Counted from the first letter of the stretch, positions 43,211-54,439 are shown. The stretch is DNA of 64,000 nucleotides from Notospermus geniculatus (GCA_002633025.1 NMRB01001301.1:53408-117407); one strand, 5' to 3'. Translations and numbers: made by a program. Notes: a model not told the origin generated them from the letters alone.

Positions 43211-46200
43211 CTGAGAACATCAGGGGTTCTGAGCGCTCGCTCCATTCGTCACCGCGGTGACGAAGGGAACGCTTAGAACCCTGATGTTCTCAGGATAATT
43301 TTTCAGGGCATTTCGAACGGACTGGAGCAGGTAACGTTGGAATGGAGCAACGGTAACAGGTGCTCTGCGTGCGATGCTAATACCCCCATCACACTGAAGT
43401 CGTTCTCAAAACGTCCTGCCCCGTCCTAAAAAAATCGTAAAACGGGCTAGAACGTGAACCCTTGGCCAAATAATGCTTCGATGTACTGGAGCACCCTTCC
43501 CATCCACGAAGTTCGTAAAAAGACTGTAAAAAGACTCCATTCCGTTCGCACACAGTCTGAGCCCGTTCGGCAAAATTTTCAAGAACGTACTGAGAACGAA
43601 CTCAGTGTGATTGGGGTATAATGCCTCGATGTTCTGGAGCACCCTTCCCGTCCATGAAGTTCGTAAAAAGACTGTAAAAAGTTGCCACTACGTCCACTCC
43701 GTTCGCACACAATTTGAGCCCGTTCGGCAAAATTTTCAAGAACGTGCTGAGATCTAGCTCAGTGTGATTGGGGCATTAGACACCGGAAAGTATACGTAAG
43801 TACCAGGCAGCCGTCGATTTCACTGCCGCCGCTGAAGGCATTGGCCGGACCGATTGCCGAGATTTCCGTGCTGCACAACTTACCGGTACCCTCTCAGGGC
43901 CGAGGGTCCTAAAGAGTCTCTCCCAGAAATGAGGCTTAACACTCTTGTCACTCCAGTCAAGGAACGTCTTCCCCATCAGTTTCCTTGGAATCCGACAGCT
44001 GTCGTACCTCACCAGGAGCAGGGAATCGTCCTTCTATTGTAAGGAAGTGAAAATTTCATTCAGTGATTTTTGAGGCCAGAAAATGACCATCATTTCACGG
44101 TCCTTGTTTTAGCAAGTCCATTCGTACGCCATCTATTGATGATCCTTCACTTTTGGCGCCAATCATGCCAGTGTTCAGTGGGTCTATGCCTATGGCCAAC
44201 TAAACACTGGGGACATGACAAGTGTACACATGTACACAGGCAAAAACGTTGGATGAAAATTGGATATCCAGGCATTTTCTATATCCATTTTTCATCAGCC
44301 GGATGAAAATTGGATATAGAAAATGCCTGGATATCCAATTTTCATCAGAAATGTATATCCATTTTTTATCAGATCTATATCCAATTTTCATCCAACATTT
44401 TTGCCTGTGTAGTACACTCATTGTGAGTCACTAAAGTTAGCGTTGTGTTTTTCTGACGTCAGTCTATATGACATGGTCCATGGACCATGTGTTCACCTGG
44501 GTGAATGTACCAGAAGAACAAATAACAAATTTAAATCTAAATGTTCCCGGGGAAGCCTTGAGTTCCAGGTACAGAGGGTACCCAGACACCTGATCACACT
44601 GATATTAGGTCAAATAGCCACGAAACGTGCCACCAAATGACAAAATTTTGACCTCTGTGGCCTTGAAAAGTAGGTCAAATCAAAACCCCGTTACATATGT
44701 TATGTATCCTCATTAGATACACCTATGATAAAAATTTGGAGACGATCCTTTCATTAGTTCAGGAGTTACTGCACTTTTTGTGTTTTCGGTTTCAGTCACC
44801 TGGTGGCCAAGCCAAGAATCGAATCGGACCGAAACTTGGTGTCATAGGTCATATGACCTAGGGGTATAATGTACCGTATGTACCAAGATTCAGATCAATA
44901 GCCCCAGCGGTTACGAAACGTACCCTGCTAACGGACGACAACGGACTCTGCACCATCGTAAGAGCTCACCACAGGTGAGCTAAAAATGGCTACTATGGTA
45001 CCGATGCTTACCATAGTTATTAGCCGGTGCTGTACATGCTGCAGTTCAAATTGGCCCCAAACAGACTTCAGAAAATTCTTTGACATCACCACTATTGTCC
45101 GCTTGCTCTTGTAGATGGCTTCCATAATATTGTGAACAACTTCTTCCCCTGCAAATTCATTTTTGTACAGTTTATCGCAGTCATCAGAGACGACGCCAAT
45201 ATAGTGACCTTCAAGAAATCAGTATAATCTCCATTGACAATCAGCGGGAGGACGCTCAACTAGAAGAATAACTCTGGTGTACGTCGTCATCTTCTTAGTA
45301 GCACAAAATACGGCTGTTCCTTTAATGAAGCATGCTCCCACAGATTAGCAATGGACAGAGTGAACCTACGTTCTTTGTAGGTTGCATTTGAATGAAACAT
45401 ACCTGGCATGAAGCATTTGAAGTCGATGCAAACTCGGTAACCTTCATTTTCGAGATTCTTCATTAGGATGTCTTTGACCCAGGCGCGGTCGATGGAACTG
45501 TACGAGATGAATACATCGTATTCTATGGGGTGATTTGGAGCTGCAACGAGAAAAAGACATGCAAGAAAAGGGTAAGAAGGGCCAATCAGAAAGTGCGTTA
45601 CGGCGGCGTCGGTTAAACCTGTGAGGATGGCTTATTATTGGATGCGTTACGGCGGCGCCGGTTAAACCTGTGAGGATGGCTTATGATTGGATCCCTCGTT
45701 TAACAGCGCCGTCTATTGACGATCCTTCACTTTTGGCGCATCATAGGCCCACCATGCAGTGCTCAGTGGGTCTATACCAACGGCCAACTGAACACTGCGG
45801 ACGAGTGTATCGTAAAATCGACCCATCTTTTTTACCTTCGTAATTCTCCGAGTTCTCCCATGGCAGATTTTCAACATCGTCTTCTTTTTTTCTCTTCCGG
45901 GCACAGATTACTATGGCGCCGAAAATAAATATGGCTGCAACACCGCTTCCAACGGACACCCCGATGATGAGCAGTTTCAGATTCATTTCTGCAGCAAGGA
46001 AAAAATCGTGCTGGCGTCAAGCTATCGCGTGTTTCTCCAGCCAGAGTCAAGGTGGCCAGACTTTTCTCCAGCCCGAGTCAAGCTAGCCCGACGTATCGAG
46101 GTGCCGACCCCGCGTAGATGAGAATTCCCCGTTTTCGACAACACCAGACTTATCAACTCGGGTAAACGTTCGGTTGGAAACTCGGGCTAGCTCGACACAG

Positions 46201-49200
46201 ACAAATATCGTTTAAAAGACTTAACGAATGAATCAGAAAGTAGTCTGGAATAATTTTTATTTTCATCTACATAGAAAAGAAAGGAGGGTCAAATATTTGC
46301 ACTTATTTACCCTGTTTTTGTTTATCTTTCAGCGCGAGATTGAGCGTCCGGTTATCAGAGCCACACTGGTTTTGCGCGTGACATGTGTAGTCACCGATAT
46401 CTTCTGCCTGCAATTTAAAAAAAAGTGCGGTCAAGAGTAAAATAAAATCATGCCGACCGCCTTATTTTCATTGCGCTACATTTACATTGGGCGTTGTGTG
46501 CAAATCTTAAAGGAGCACGGTATTGCATCTCAAATGCGTTATTTGACTGCCGAAGTAGAGAGAGCCACCTAGCGGCAGTAAGACGAACTACAAAAATGCA
46601 TTACAAAATGTATGTTAGTAAATCGGGTCAATTCGCCGACAACGTAGTTAGTCCCTGGGTTGGAGAGTGGCGCGGTGGCGCCCGCTGTCGAGAAAAAGTG
46701 GCAATACCGTGGTCCTTTAAGTAAAAGCATTTTGCTAACTTATGAATACCAGCTATTGTGCTTGTACATGAACTTCCTGCATTTCGTCGTTGGCCGTCAG
46801 CACAGGTTTGATAAAATCTAACGCCTCCAGCCAGAAACTCAATGCGGTAATAGGGGTGTTTTTAAAGTCGACTGACCGAAAGCTGCATGTCGACTCGTCA
46901 TTCAGCCGGGTCAGTCGATGTTTAAAAATACCCCGACCGCATTGAGTTTTGCCGCAAATGTACGCTTGGCCAAAAACCCGACATTGTTTCCAGTAAAACA
47001 TTTTGGGCCCACTACTCACAGTGATGTTGAAAATGGTGAGCCCCAAATAGGTTTCATCGCCAACCATCCGTGGTTCCCACTCATGTTTTGCTGTGTCGTT
47101 GAGGAGCATACCGTCACGTGACCAGCGGTATTTAAGCTGTAAAACATGTAATTATTTCTTACTTTACTTTTGCTGGGTGATGCCAACATTTTCACAACAT
47201 TTCAACAACGTTGAGCAACGCGAACCTTCCATGCATTACGTACATACACGTACACTACACTGGTCAACCATGCATTGTACGTACATACATGTACACTACA
47301 CTGGCCAACCATGCATTGTACGTACATACATGTACACTACACTGGCCAACCATGCATTGTACGTACACACATGTACACTACACTGGCCAACAAATCATAG
47401 CTACATTTTGACATGAGAAAATTCTTTGGTTACTCTATCTACATTTATTTTAGAAACACAACGTTTCAACCAGTGTACCCTGGCCGTCCTGGCCGTAGTC
47501 CTGTGTACACAGGACTACGGCCAGGGTACACTGGTTGAAACGTTGTGTTTCTAAAATAAATGTAGATAGAGTAACCAAAGAATTTTCTCATGTTTAGTTT
47601 CACCTATCTAAAATGTCACTCAAAGAAGCTACATTTTGAACAGCATGTTGAACTTTTTTACACAGGTGAAAAAGTTTCAACATGTTGTTCAAAATGTTGA
47701 GTGTACAGACACTCTAGACGACATTGTCTAACAAGGTGTTACTCAACTTTTGGAAAACAACGATTGTAGTTGTATCTCCATGTACAATATAATCATTGAG
47801 CGCATGGTTGGTTGATGGAATAGCCATACAATGTGGTGCGGCTGTCACACCAATTGATCATGTCCCCGCCGATCACAAATAGAAAGTCCGGCTTTATCAC
47901 TAAAGCCAAGCGCACATTTGCGACAAAACTCAATGCGTTAGGGGTGTTTTTAAAAGTGGACTGACCCAACGCTGTCGACTCGTCATTCAGCCAGGACAGT
48001 CGATTTTAACAAACACCCCTAAAGCCTCCCTTATGTCGCCCCAGAACTAGTTGGCAACTGATAATCGGCGCGTAGTTGGAACTAATTAGTCACAACTACT
48101 AGGTGACATAAGCTCTCGGGCGTCAGAGAGTAACTAGTTGCCAACTAGTCACAAACTAAAAATATCCAGATCCTGAAAGTCGCACATGTTCAACTTCAGC
48201 GACTAGTTGACAACTGTATCCTGAAGACAGCCAATGAAATTCGCTTTACATTCCACGTGGCCTAACGTGACCACGTGACCAATCACCACGTCACTTAAAA
48301 TCAAAGGAAATCTTTGTCGACATAAGCACTCAAAAGACGGCGATAAACTAGTTCCAGGTAGTTGTGACCGATCGGTATTTTTCTACTCGGTGGCGACATA
48401 AGTTAACAGTTGCAACTTGTTGACGCTATTTCTATCACAGCGTAGGGCGACATATTAAGCGAGGCTTTACGCATTCAGTTTTGTCGCAAATGTGCGCTTG
48501 GCTTTATACTGCGTTCACACTGAATGCGATTTCAATCCGAATTCCGTAGCATACGGTGATGTTCGCTTTGTTGACCTACCCCAAAGACATTCTTTCCAGT
48601 AGAAATGACACACGTCAAGTTGACATTTTCACCGTAGCTGACGCCATCATGGGGTTCAATGATGGCGTTAGTGATTCGGGCAGGGACGTCCGCACACTGG
48701 GAGGCTGAAAAGGCGAGGTAGAATTTTGTGAAAAGGCGAGGTAGAATTTTGTGAAAAGGTGATGTAGAATTTTGTGAAAAAGGGGAGGTAGAATTTTGTG
48801 AAAAGGTGATGTAGAATTTTGTGAAAAGGCGAGGTAGAATTTTGTGAAAAGGTGATGTAGAATTTTGAGAAAAAGGGGAGAGGTAGAATTTTGTGAAAAG
48901 GTGATGTAGAATTTTGTGAAAAGGGGAGGTAGAATTTTGTGAAAAGGTGATGTAGAATTTTGTGAAAGGGAAGGTAGAATTTTGTGAAAAGGTGATGGTA
49001 GAATTTTGTGAAAAGAGGAGGTAGAATTTTGTGAAAAGGTGATGTAGAATTTTGTGAAAAGGTGATGTAGAATTTTGTGAAAAAGGGGAGGTAGGGTTTT
49101 GTGATGGATTTTAACAACAGTGTTGGTAGGCCTAGGCCTACTCACCGGTTACGATGAGGTAGTCACTGGCACTGGCAGTCTCTCCTCTTCGATTCCTGAT

Positions 49201-49921
49201 GAAACATTTATACGTGCCCGTGTCCTCCATCATAATATTTCTGATCAGCAAAGACGAACTGTCGTCGTGAGTCTCAACCGTGAATGTAAACACAAGTCAA
49301 GGTAAATGATATTAAAATGTTGCAGAATGAAAGAAAGAACATTGAACATTGCTAGTTCAATGCATTTTCGTCTAGAAGTTTCCATTCCGTATCATTGCCC
49401 AGTTATGATTTTGTAATACTCAAGTTGGAAATGGAGTCAACTACACGAAAATATTCCAAACTTTGCGAGCCGTTGTTTTCTACCCAACAATACTGCCAAT
49501 GATTATGCAAGCACCTATTGGTACCCTATCCAACTGGTAGTAGGAGCTGTTATCGGTATCACCAGTCCACCATTGTCACGTGATCGGCCGAGAAGCAATC
49601 GATTCAACCAATCATCACGTTCTTTCGGCTCACGTGATAACGGACGACACGCGGCGTCGATCTCAGAAGCCCTAGCGGTGAGATATGGAACTAATCTATG
49701 TCTGCATTCTACGAAAAAGGATATCGTGTGCCATTGGTTGGTTTGTCATCCTTGGTCCACGTGACCTTGAATTTCGAATCCGATTTGATGTTGCATCGTA
49801 GTGTGACCAAATGGGTACCTTCTGGAACATCCGATGGCCACGTGACGTCCCTGTCTACGTTGAGACTGGCAGCAACAGAGGCGAGAAAAAGTGACAGTGT
49901 TGCCGCGGCCCTGTTCATCAT
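42932..49921 (-). CDS. Ig-Ig-TM-TIR receptor, interleukin-1-receptor-like, 10 exons
   Basis: Predicted single-pass receptor that would signal through a cytoplasmic TIR domain to MyD88-type adaptors (family knowledge). Exons: 49921-49713, 49258-49146, 48704-48580, 47136-47020, 46407-46311, 45988-45836, 45540-45403, 45148-45012, 44033-43884, 43210-42932; total 1518 nt, 505 aa plus stop, phases compatible. Seen: signal peptide (1-20); Ig1 with Cys43, Trp55, Cys88; Ig2 with Cys139, Trp154, Cys197 in GDYTC; membrane helix about 226-250, then RKRKK; TIR from YDVFISYS (279) through MPG (BB loop, 316-318) and SKNFLKSVWGQFEL to box 3 HFWERL (Phe399, Trp400). Vertebrate IL-1 receptors usually have three Ig domains. 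Exon 2 and exon 10 acceptors are the uncertain points. Exons 1-2 occur again at 58646-57706. Confidence 0.85.
43209..43301. mobile_element. Hairpin MITE at the receptor exon 10 acceptor
   Basis: Ends ATCCTGAGAACATCAGG mirrored; core CGTCACCGCGGTGACG. Same family as 3310-3425. Confidence 0.8.
43385..43782. mobile_element. Inverted-repeat element with an internal duplication
   Basis: Ends near CCCCCATCACACTGA and TCAGTGTGATTGGGG; the right part (GGAGCACCCTTCC, AAGTTCGTAAAAAGACTG) occurs twice, about 170 bp apart. Confidence 0.65.
43884..44033 (-). CDS. Receptor exon 9: TIR box 3
   Basis: Encodes DDSLLLVRYDS, then TFLDWSDKS and KPHFWERLFRTLG, which contains the Phe-Trp of box 3. Phase 0 on both sides, donor gtaagt. 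Confidence 0.88.
44236..44412. mobile_element. Multi-hairpin MITE
   Basis: GGATGAAAATTGGATAT occurs in both orientations four times between ACAGGCAAAAA and its mirror. Receptor intron 8. Confidence 0.75.
45012..45148 (-). CDS. Receptor exon 8: TIR BB loop to helix C
   Basis: Joins to exon 7 to make MPGEEVV, then KSKRTIVVMSKNFLKSVWG and QFELQH, the most recognisable TIR stretch. The usual box-2 Arg-Asp before the Pro-Gly is Lys-Cys here. Confidence 0.9.
45403..45540 (-). CDS. Receptor exon 7: TIR box 1
   Basis: Encodes IEYDVFISYSSIDRAWV, the first strand and helix of a TIR domain, up to FKCFMP before the BB-loop Gly. Phase 1 on both sides, acceptor cgttgcag, donor gtatgt. Confidence 0.9.
45592..45705. 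repeat. Tandem duplication, ~56 bp
   Basis: GCGTTACGGCGGCG then GGTTAAACCTGTGAGGATGG occurs twice. Just below, 45705-45810 resembles 44125-44220 (GACGATCCTTCACTTTTGGC). Confidence 0.7.
45836..45988 (-). CDS. Receptor exon 6: transmembrane helix
   Basis: Encodes LKLLIIGVSVGSG and further hydrophobic residues to VICA, followed by the stop-transfer run RKRKK and an acidic juxtamembrane stretch. Phase 1 on both sides, donor gtaaaa. Confidence 0.85.
46508..46720. mobile_element. MITE inside another MITE, receptor intron 4/5 region
   Basis: Ends AAAGGAGCACGGTATTGC; splits an older element (46480-46507 plus 46721-46755) of the AAGTAAAAGCATTTTGC family. Confidence 0.75.
46839..46965. mobile_element. 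MITE with AACTCAATGCGGT ends
   Basis: Inner arms GACTGACC and TGTTTTTAAA. Related to the inner element near 47935-48035. Confidence 0.7.
47020..47136 (-). CDS. Receptor exon 4: middle of Ig2
   Basis: Encodes LKYRWSRDGMLL (core Trp) to LTIFNIT. Phase 0 on both sides, acceptor tgttttacag, donor gtgagt. Exon 5 (46407-46311) follows with AEDIGDYTC, completing the fold. Confidence 0.85.
47225..47395. repeat. Minisatellite, ~53-bp unit
   Basis: Four units of ACATGTACACTACACTGGCC and AACCATGCATTGTACGTAC. Receptor intron 3. Confidence 0.85.
47411..47592. repeat. Near-perfect long palindrome
   Basis: Arms of about 86 bp match base for base, apart from about 9 extra bases (a doubled GTCCTGGCC) in the left arm. 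The centre is GTGTACAC, so there is almost no loop. Confidence 0.88.
47885..48515. mobile_element. Nested MITEs in receptor intron 3
   Basis: Outer arms AAGCCAAGCGCACATTTG and its mirror. Inside are a GGGGTGTTTTTAAAA element and a block with repeated ACTAGTTG words. Confidence 0.65.
48580..48704 (-). CDS. Receptor exon 3: first part of Ig2
   Basis: Encodes 42 residues with the Ig2 B-strand VNLTC. Acceptor cgccttttcag, donor gtaggt, in phase 1, out phase 0. The intron upstream of it is almost wholly a minisatellite. Confidence 0.82.
48715..49095. repeat. Minisatellite filling receptor intron 2
   Basis: About 16 units of 22-24 bp, TAGAATTTTGTGAAAAGG plus GTGATG or GGGAGG. It fills nearly all of the 441-bp intron, from 10 bp beyond the exon 3 acceptor. 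Confidence 0.9.
49146..49258 (-). CDS. Receptor exon 2: second half of Ig1 (copy A)
   Basis: Encodes SSSLLIRNIMMEDTGTYKC and the G strand, ending at donor gtgagt, phase 1. The acceptor at 49259-49260 (gacgacag) was chosen because only it keeps frame with exon 1. A better pyrimidine tract precedes gttgag a few bases upstream, but that join breaks the frame. Confidence 0.65.
49713..49921 (-). CDS. Receptor exon 1: signal peptide and first half of Ig1 (copy A)
   Basis: Starts MMNRAAATLSLFLASVAAS, a clear signal peptide, then the B strand with LRC and the C strand with VTWTKDD. An NGT sequon lies near the end. Donor gtagaa gives phase 2; the frame reaches TAG right after the donor. Confidence 0.8.
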
Positions 49922-52136
49922 GGCGGAGATCTGTGAGGAGGATATTGTCTGGTAGCAAAAATCGAAGTGTGAAGGGACTCACGTGCTCACCGACCGGGGA
50001 GTGTTGACTCAAAACTACAAATATTGGCAGTGAATCCTTCCGTCCAAGTGGAATAAGGTGAATCCCGTCAGCGGAATTTCCTTCCTTGAAGAAAAAGACC
50101 ATCTGACAACAGCTTGTGACGGGAGGACAGCTTACTACGGAGACACCACAGTCCAGTCCTGACCTCTGTAGTAATAAATCCAGTCCTTGTAAGCGGGCAG
50201 CCACCAGGTGATGTGAGGGCGATATCGCACGCGATCTGATCGCCACCGATCTTCTCGCCAGCCACCGTAGACTATGCAATATTGATATTGGGCGATCAGT
50301 GCTGTCGAGAAGATTCCAAGCATCAGTCCAGCGCACACCTGGCGTCAACAGCCGATCACTTTGCTCGGTGGCGATCAGATCGCTTGCGATATCGCCTGGT
50401 GTGCTGCCCGCTTCGAAGAATCGTCGCTCCACGATTGTGCGTTATTCAGAGGTCTGGCTGTACGTCACGTATGGGGCTAGGCCTACCCTGGGTGGATGAT
50501 CATACGACAGCAGACCGGGCCTACTGTAGAGCCAAGCAGTGCAGCTTCGTCGCGTGGGAATCGAAAGCGAAGTCTATTCACCAACTACGTGTATTTTATG
50601 CGACGTAAATCACACGCCATAATAATTCTGGCAATTTTTCCAAACCGAAAAATATTTCCCAATATTCACAAAGCGAAAGCACTTCGGACATTTATACGTA
50701 TAATACCTCAATTGGATTGAAATCCTTGTAGGCCTAGGCCTATATTATTAACAGTCCAAATGTTCCAATTTGAAAACTACCTGAATGGTCGAGCATTTTA
50801 GCATCAATCGCAGTTATTATTCTTGTTTTTATGAAGTATAAGTACTGTTTGTGTAACACTTTCCATTTATCAGCAGTTTTATACCTTTGGGGTCAGGCTA
50901 TTAACGAGAAGCACGAACACTGGTCAGGCCAACAAATACATGTACTAAGCGATCGATATCCAGCCGGTTCTCTGCAAACTAAGCCTGTTTACCCAACCCT
51001 TTTTACACAGAGTCGGTTCGAGGCCAGGGTCCATATTCATAAACATACCAAAAATAGATAAGCCCGCTTTGAACATACTTAAGTCAAAGTGTGATACTTA
51101 TCTTTTGTGTTGAACAAAGGATAAGTGTCACACTTATACTTAAAGTAGTTTTATGAAATGGACCCAGGGCACGTAGCATCTTAAACGAAAATTTTCCCTT
51201 TAATCTTTTGTTTGGAACAATAGATTAAAGATAATGTATCACGACTTCATTGTTTACATTCAATGTTTGTAAACATGGATGTTTTACATCATGTTATTTT
51301 GGATTTTAGGGACATGCCAACCCACCAAATTGAATACTTTTGGTATCAAAAGAATATTTACAGGGGCATGCCACCAACAAACTACTCATAAGACAATAAA
51401 CCACTGGATGTAAACAAACAAAATGTAAATAAACAATGATTTTCGTGGCCCGCGAAAATACCCGTGATACATTATCTTTGAAGGGAACTGTTTCACTAAG
51501 ATGTTTTATGCATACGGCCCTTGGGCCCGTAGGCACAAAACATCTGTAAAATTGACCGTGAAGTTCTGAAATTTGGAGCAAATCATTGAAATCCACCGCA
51601 GATTTCAATGTTTCTAGCATAGTGCACCCACCCCCTCTTTTCTGAAATCGTGGATCCGCCCCTGAGTTGCAGGTTGCAAAGCAAGTCGCAAAGCAGAAAA
51701 CAGCCAGTGGATCCCTAGCTTAACTCGCACGCACTCTGTCATACGTGCGAGTTTGGTAGCAATGCTACTCTAAGAGGACCTGGGGCCGTATGCATACGGC
51801 CCCTGACTTCTTCAGGATGTAGACACTTACACCTAGATGCAGTAGTCCTCAACAGAATCGTCAAACAAAGTCACACACCACAAAGGTCAGATCATGGGCC
51901 CTCTTTCCTCCGAAGTAATCCCCCTGACTCATCGAGGACTTGAAAGTGAAAATGGAACTCCGAGATATGGACTTAACATTTGGAAAACCCACTCGCGTTT
52001 TTTACATTGAAAATGGCCGGTTCAAGCAGGAAACCAAAAACCAACCAGTGCCTCTTCGTGTGGGCGAATGGGGCCAGTGATTAGAAATGGTTGAGTGTGC
52101 ACCCAGGAAAGATTCAAGTGACACGTCTTCAGTTAA

Positions 52137-52799
52137 CCCATTGGGGCCGGATGACGATATTATCAGGCTTTGGCCTGTACCACACACCCTTGTGCATTCA
52201 AACTGACATAGAATCGTAACCAGTGGACCGATTGATGATCTCTTTGCATTGCATATTTTTTAATGCCAGACTACCTCCCCCCTGAATACGCGATTTCGCT
52301 CTGTTTGAAGAAACCTCGGTAAAATTGCGCTTTTACCTTTGTCCTGGGGCCTACATTGTAGATTGACAGGCTCCAAAGTGCAAATCTGACTCGTTGTGAC
52401 AAAATGGCCATATCTCCGGAACGGAAGCAGCTACGACGGCGCGACTAGCGCCAAAAGAAAGAGTAGAAAAAAGTAGCTTCATTCTGACCAATTTTCAGAA
52501 GCGTAGGAGCAACGGTTATCGAGATATGGACGTTTAAAGATTGACAACCTGACGAAAACGTAGGCAGAATGCGACCATTTCCTCACAACTTGCATCGTCG
52601 GCTCTGATCTGTTTCTCTCACGGACATTTTAGAACAAGCAGACCTGCATGAGGTCGTGGCCCATTTAGTTGCCTCCAGAATGAGTGCCTTGTCACCAGTT
52701 TTGGTTGAAAATTGTGGGAGCTAGGCGCATTTTTGTAGAGACACCAGAAATTCATGTTACGAAATGTACATTTTTCAACTTCATCCCGGCCCCAAAGGG
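52137..52799. mobile_element. 663-bp TTAA-flanked element
   Basis: Ends CCCATTGGGGCCGGATGA and its near mirror CGGCCCCAAAGGG, with TTAA outside both (52133, 52800). The matching place in copy C (about 62305) lacks it. Confidence 0.85.
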
Positions 52800-54049
52800 T
52801 TAAGAGCGTTAGGTCACACAGTACATTTTCTGGAAATATCTTTTTAGAATGAACTTGAGAAGGGTCGGGGTTCTGGCCCTTCAAATTTTGGCCCATCGTA
52901 AGTGCATTCTTTCTCGACCAAATTACAAAATGAGACCATCGTCAACCAGGTATCAAAAGATAACTATCACACTCTTAAAAGTGTGTTTATGAATATGGAA
53001 CCAGAAATCTTGTCTGTGCGGAAGAGACGCCGAATGTTTTCGTAAAACCCCCGAAACGCCAACGCGAGCGCCAAACCCATTGTTCGATAAAAAATGATAA
53101 ACTTTGCGTTGGCGTTCGTTGGCTTTGCAACTCTCTCAGGATTCACGGATTACATTGTTAATGTCTTTGTCCATAGATAGAAAACTCCCGAAAAAATATA
53201 TCAGAAATATATCCAGAATTTTTTGGTACGTTAATAGACAAATGTGAGTGTTAGGCCTACAACTAAAGCAGGCTCCTAATTTCCGGAAAACAATGAGGAA
53301 CAAAGGTCTGTTAGAGCTTCCGTGCAATTAGTCAACTTCCTCCTCTCTTCGTGCATGTAATTAGGCCTACTGCTTCAGTTAATTACAAAAATCTGGAAAT
53401 CCCACGGTCGGTTTTGTCGTGGTTTGCGGCCCATCATTGGCTATATCAGTGAATGAAACTTTTAAAAGGAGGTTATCTACGTACGTGTGTGCGTACATGT
53501 ATCTGCATGTGCGTAGTCGGTTTACGGAGGGGCACATCCACCCTAAAAAATGAATTGCTCCGAACACGGAATTTCTAACCTTGTTTACACTACATAAAAG
53601 TCCGGGCCTTCTGCGTTTCCACCTATGAATCGCCGTGTCTAAATAAAGCCCGGGCTTTTAAAACCCATACATGCTCAAAAAGCCCGGGCTTATTTCAGAC
53701 CAGGTGTAAAGTTTTTCAGTGTTTCCGTGTGTCAGTGTTCCCCCTATTGTTCTGGAAACACTGGCAGATAGATCGGCACATTTCTCTGTGTGTCCTCCAT
53801 TGTCGAGTCGCGGGTTATTCCGTCAGACAATAGCAGGGAAACACTCGCAGATGGGGAACGCTCAAAAACGTTACACCGGGCTTCGAAAAGTCCGGGCTTT
53901 TTCAGACAGGTGACCAAGGCTTATTTTCATCCTGTTACAAGGTCACGGAATGGAAAATTCCCTAGCCTAATGGAATATGTTATAGTTTGGTGTATTGTTT
54001 AGAGTGTCTACTGTTTTATATATTACTAGCAAGAACCCGTGGCAGTCGG

Positions 54050-54438
54050 CTATGAGTTTGGCCGAGGTTGGAATGCACGGCATGACTGGAATTGGTGCAA
54101 CACTGTGTGCGGTAGGGAGAATTTATAGAAAGCAATCGAACAACACCGTTAAAAAAAGTAAAATTGCTACCAAAACTAAGTCCCCTTCACAAATTAAACC
54201 ACCCGTTGCATCAGGATATGGTATCCTCTATTACCGTGCTGAATTTCGAGGCAAAACAAAGCTTCTAAGTGTGACTTTATTGAGCCGACTTCCAGCATTA
54301 TTATATAGTTTTTATTTTTATGTCGATGGATTCAGATATTCACTTTTGGAAACAATTATGGATGCGCCCCTCCGTAAACAGATTACACACACGCAAATAC
54401 GCATACATGTACGGACTGGCAACTTTTTTCCCCAATAA
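54050..54438 (+). CDS. Unassigned ORF, doubtful
   Basis: An open frame from an ATG near 54050 (MSLAEVGMHGMTGIG) of about 128 codons with a Lys-rich middle. No family recognised, no splice sites supporting it, and it sits just past the end of duplicated copy A between repeats. Probably chance or a repeat fragment. Confidence 0.12.
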
Positions 54439-54439
54439 T

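Larger units (their letters stand above)
49003..54012. repeat. Duplicated block, copy A
   Basis: Matches 57552-60236 and 60237-63518 with scattered substitutions and indels. Holds receptor exons 1-2, AGGCCTA-rich spacer, a hairpin with GGATAAGTGTCACACTTA (about 51060-51150), and the insert 52137-52799. Confidence 0.9.

Noticed and set aside
48615-49145. 176-codon and 149-codon minus-strand frames of Phe-His-Lys-Ile-Leu repeats
   Set aside because: They are the 22-24 bp minisatellite read through; true exons 2 and 3 flank it in other frames with good splice sites.
49746-50432. 228-codon minus-strand frame over the receptor signal exon
   Set aside because: Different frame from the signal peptide and Ig residues, which are the part recognisable as a protein domain.
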